The position numbers and the translations under genes are program-made. From contig NW_026570679.1 of NCBI RefSeq assembly GCF_019649055.1, forward strand, positions 1 through 19,621: a stretch of DNA of 19,621 nucleotides. The letters run 5' to 3'. The DNA is from Paramacrobiotus metropolitanus. Taxonomy: Eukaryota; Tardigrada; Eutardigrada; Parachela; Macrobiotidae. Every line of letters starts with the position of its first letter. The first letter of the stretch is position 1. Below are positions 18,714 to 19,621 of this stretch, piece after piece. The notes under the pieces were generated by a model. The model worked only from the letters and a program-made list of their open reading frames with translations. It was not told where the DNA came from and ran no database searches.

Positions 18714-19290
18714 ATGAATACTAAAAATCTCTTGCAGGTGTTTAACCTCTCCTGTTAGACCGCGGTAATCTCCGCTTCTGCTCATCCAATTTGCGTACTT
18801 TAAAATGTTTTGAAAACCTCTCAGCCTTGCGGGTGATCCAAGACCAGTCTTGTCTTGCTATCATCAAATTATTAAGGCCAGTGGTCACTGAAAAGCTTGT
18901 TACCATGGATGCCATAGAGCTAACATGGCTGGCCGGTTACCACGGGCACATTATATACTGCACCCCAACAACAAGAAAAGCTTCGGCTTCGCCTCTGCGT
19001 TTCTTCTGTTCACGGACTGAGTGAACAAATCATTTCGGCCGCTGCATCTGCTAGAGTAGCTTAATAATTTGACAATTTTGAGTAGAATGAACAGAAACCT
19101 AGCAGGCAAGCAAAAAACAAAACAAGCTCCAGGTGTAAAAGGTCAACAACGAGTACGCTCGTCGCAGACCACCATCCTGAGCAGTTGTCTGGCTTTGCCA
19201 TTCTGACTTTTCGAGAAACTAATTACATGCTAAACAATATACTGCAAATGAAATAAAAAGTTTTTAAAATCATCGTATGCCAATATTCAT
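18714..19290 (+). repeat. module B8
   Basis: 577 bp, paralogue of B2; core at 18894-18930. Linker 19291-19308. Confidence 0.8.
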
Positions 19291-19308
19291 CCGTGCTCAG
19301 CTTGTTAT

Positions 19309-19621
19309 CTACATTCGAAACAGTTATGACAGGAACTACTGACCAACTCGACGTTTGGGCGAACGGGTGCACCGATTTTGACGCGGTAAAGTGCGCCAGA
19401 TTTGCCGCAACGGTGCGAAGGTTCATACGCCACTGCCGAAGCGATACGCTTCAACGGGGAATGATTAGCCCCAAAAAACAAATTGTTGCCATGGGCCTCC
19501 ATAGACGGACATGGGCTAAGGCTTTAAACAGTCTCAGTGACAGAGGTACACCGCGCTCTTCGGCATTGGTTCGTTAAAAAATCACGAAAAAAATTGGAAA
19601 AAATCTCTTAAACGGAAGACG
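19309..19621 (+). repeat. module C9, cut by window edge
   Basis: The start resembles C2 (CTACATTCGAAACAG, GACAGGAACTAC). The GGGCGAACGG block and GTTGCCATGGGC core are present. No right terminus is seen before the window ends, so the array continues. Confidence 0.75.

Larger units (their letters stand above)
10703..19621 (+). repeat. modular repeat array of two module types joined by conserved linkers
   Basis: About 18 head-to-tail modules fill the rest of the window. B modules begin ATGAATACT and end AATATTCAT. C modules begin CTACATCCGTAAC and end GTTACGGATGTAG. Linkers are CCGTGCTCAGCTTGTTAT after every B, TCCTCCGTAAACTGGTTAT after C modules without a TTTCTTAGG tract, and ATCCCGTAAACTGGTTAT after C modules with one. 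All modules point the same way. Module lengths vary from 274 to 781 bp, yet the linkers hold at 18-19 bp. No ORF here looks like a gene. Candidate explanations are a higher-order satellite, nested non-autonomous elements, or a cassette-like system. Confidence 0.85.

Noticed and set aside
10703-19621. CRISPR array
   Set aside because: The constant pieces are 18-19 bp, but the material between them is 274-781 bp, of only two related types, in eukaryote-like DNA. There are no cas genes.
10703-19621. Integron-type gene cassette array
   Set aside because: Junction hairpins and GTTA/TAAC edges are suggestive, but modules carry no genes, no integrase is present, and the setting is eukaryotic. Kept only as an analogy.
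10703-19621. Helitron tandem array
   Set aside because: I could not find TC...CTRR ends with insertion between A and T at the module boundaries. Helentron-like elements with inverted subterminal repeats and microsatellites remain possible but unproven.

Overview
The window looks like invertebrate-type eukaryotic nuclear DNA that is almost entirely repetitive and non-coding. There are no dense ORFs or operon-like gene packing. The one convincing coding region ends on a textbook splice donor. The rest is inverted repeats, minisatellites, a recurring TTTCTTAGG tract and a 9 kb modular repeat array. I cannot name the organism. The TTAGG inside the tract recalls the arthropod telomere repeat, but the period here is 9 and the tracts are interstitial.

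Layout. 1-280: a 26 bp tandem repeat and a 107 nt near-perfect hairpin. 600-780: TTTCTTAGG on the minus strand beside TGGCCA-type repeats; the same pairing recurs on the plus strand at 4124-4585. 1808-2524: a foldback element of about 715 bp whose arms make up nearly its whole length. 2553-2755: an 18 bp minisatellite. 5905-6079: a dispersed repeat copy and a 59 nt palindrome. 6924-7400: a 477 bp foldback-type transposon whose TIRs are made of CTGACT/AGTCAG tandem repeats, flanked by a perfect 9 bp direct repeat (TTTTTGCGT). 7812-8430: a diverged tandem repeat. 8706-9562 (-): the only plausible protein gene, family not recognised, probably with a short terminal exon. 10064-10105: two adjacent palindromes.

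10703-19621 is the most striking part: about 18 head-to-tail modules of only two kinds, here called B (starts ATGAATACT, ends AATATTCAT) and C (starts CTACATCCGTAAC, ends GTTACGGATGTAG). Modules are separated by conserved 18-19 bp linkers ending in (C)TKGTTAT. The order read from the sequence is C0-B1-B2-B3-C1-B4-C2-C3-B5-C4-C5-C6-C7-B6-B7-C8-B8-C9, with C9 cut by the window edge. Every C module with a TTTCTTAGG tract is followed by B, and every tract-less C is followed by C. B and C also share a core built around GTTRCCATGG. I found no transposase, integrase, replicase or reverse transcriptase in the window, so the array is non-autonomous, satellite-like, or something not yet described.
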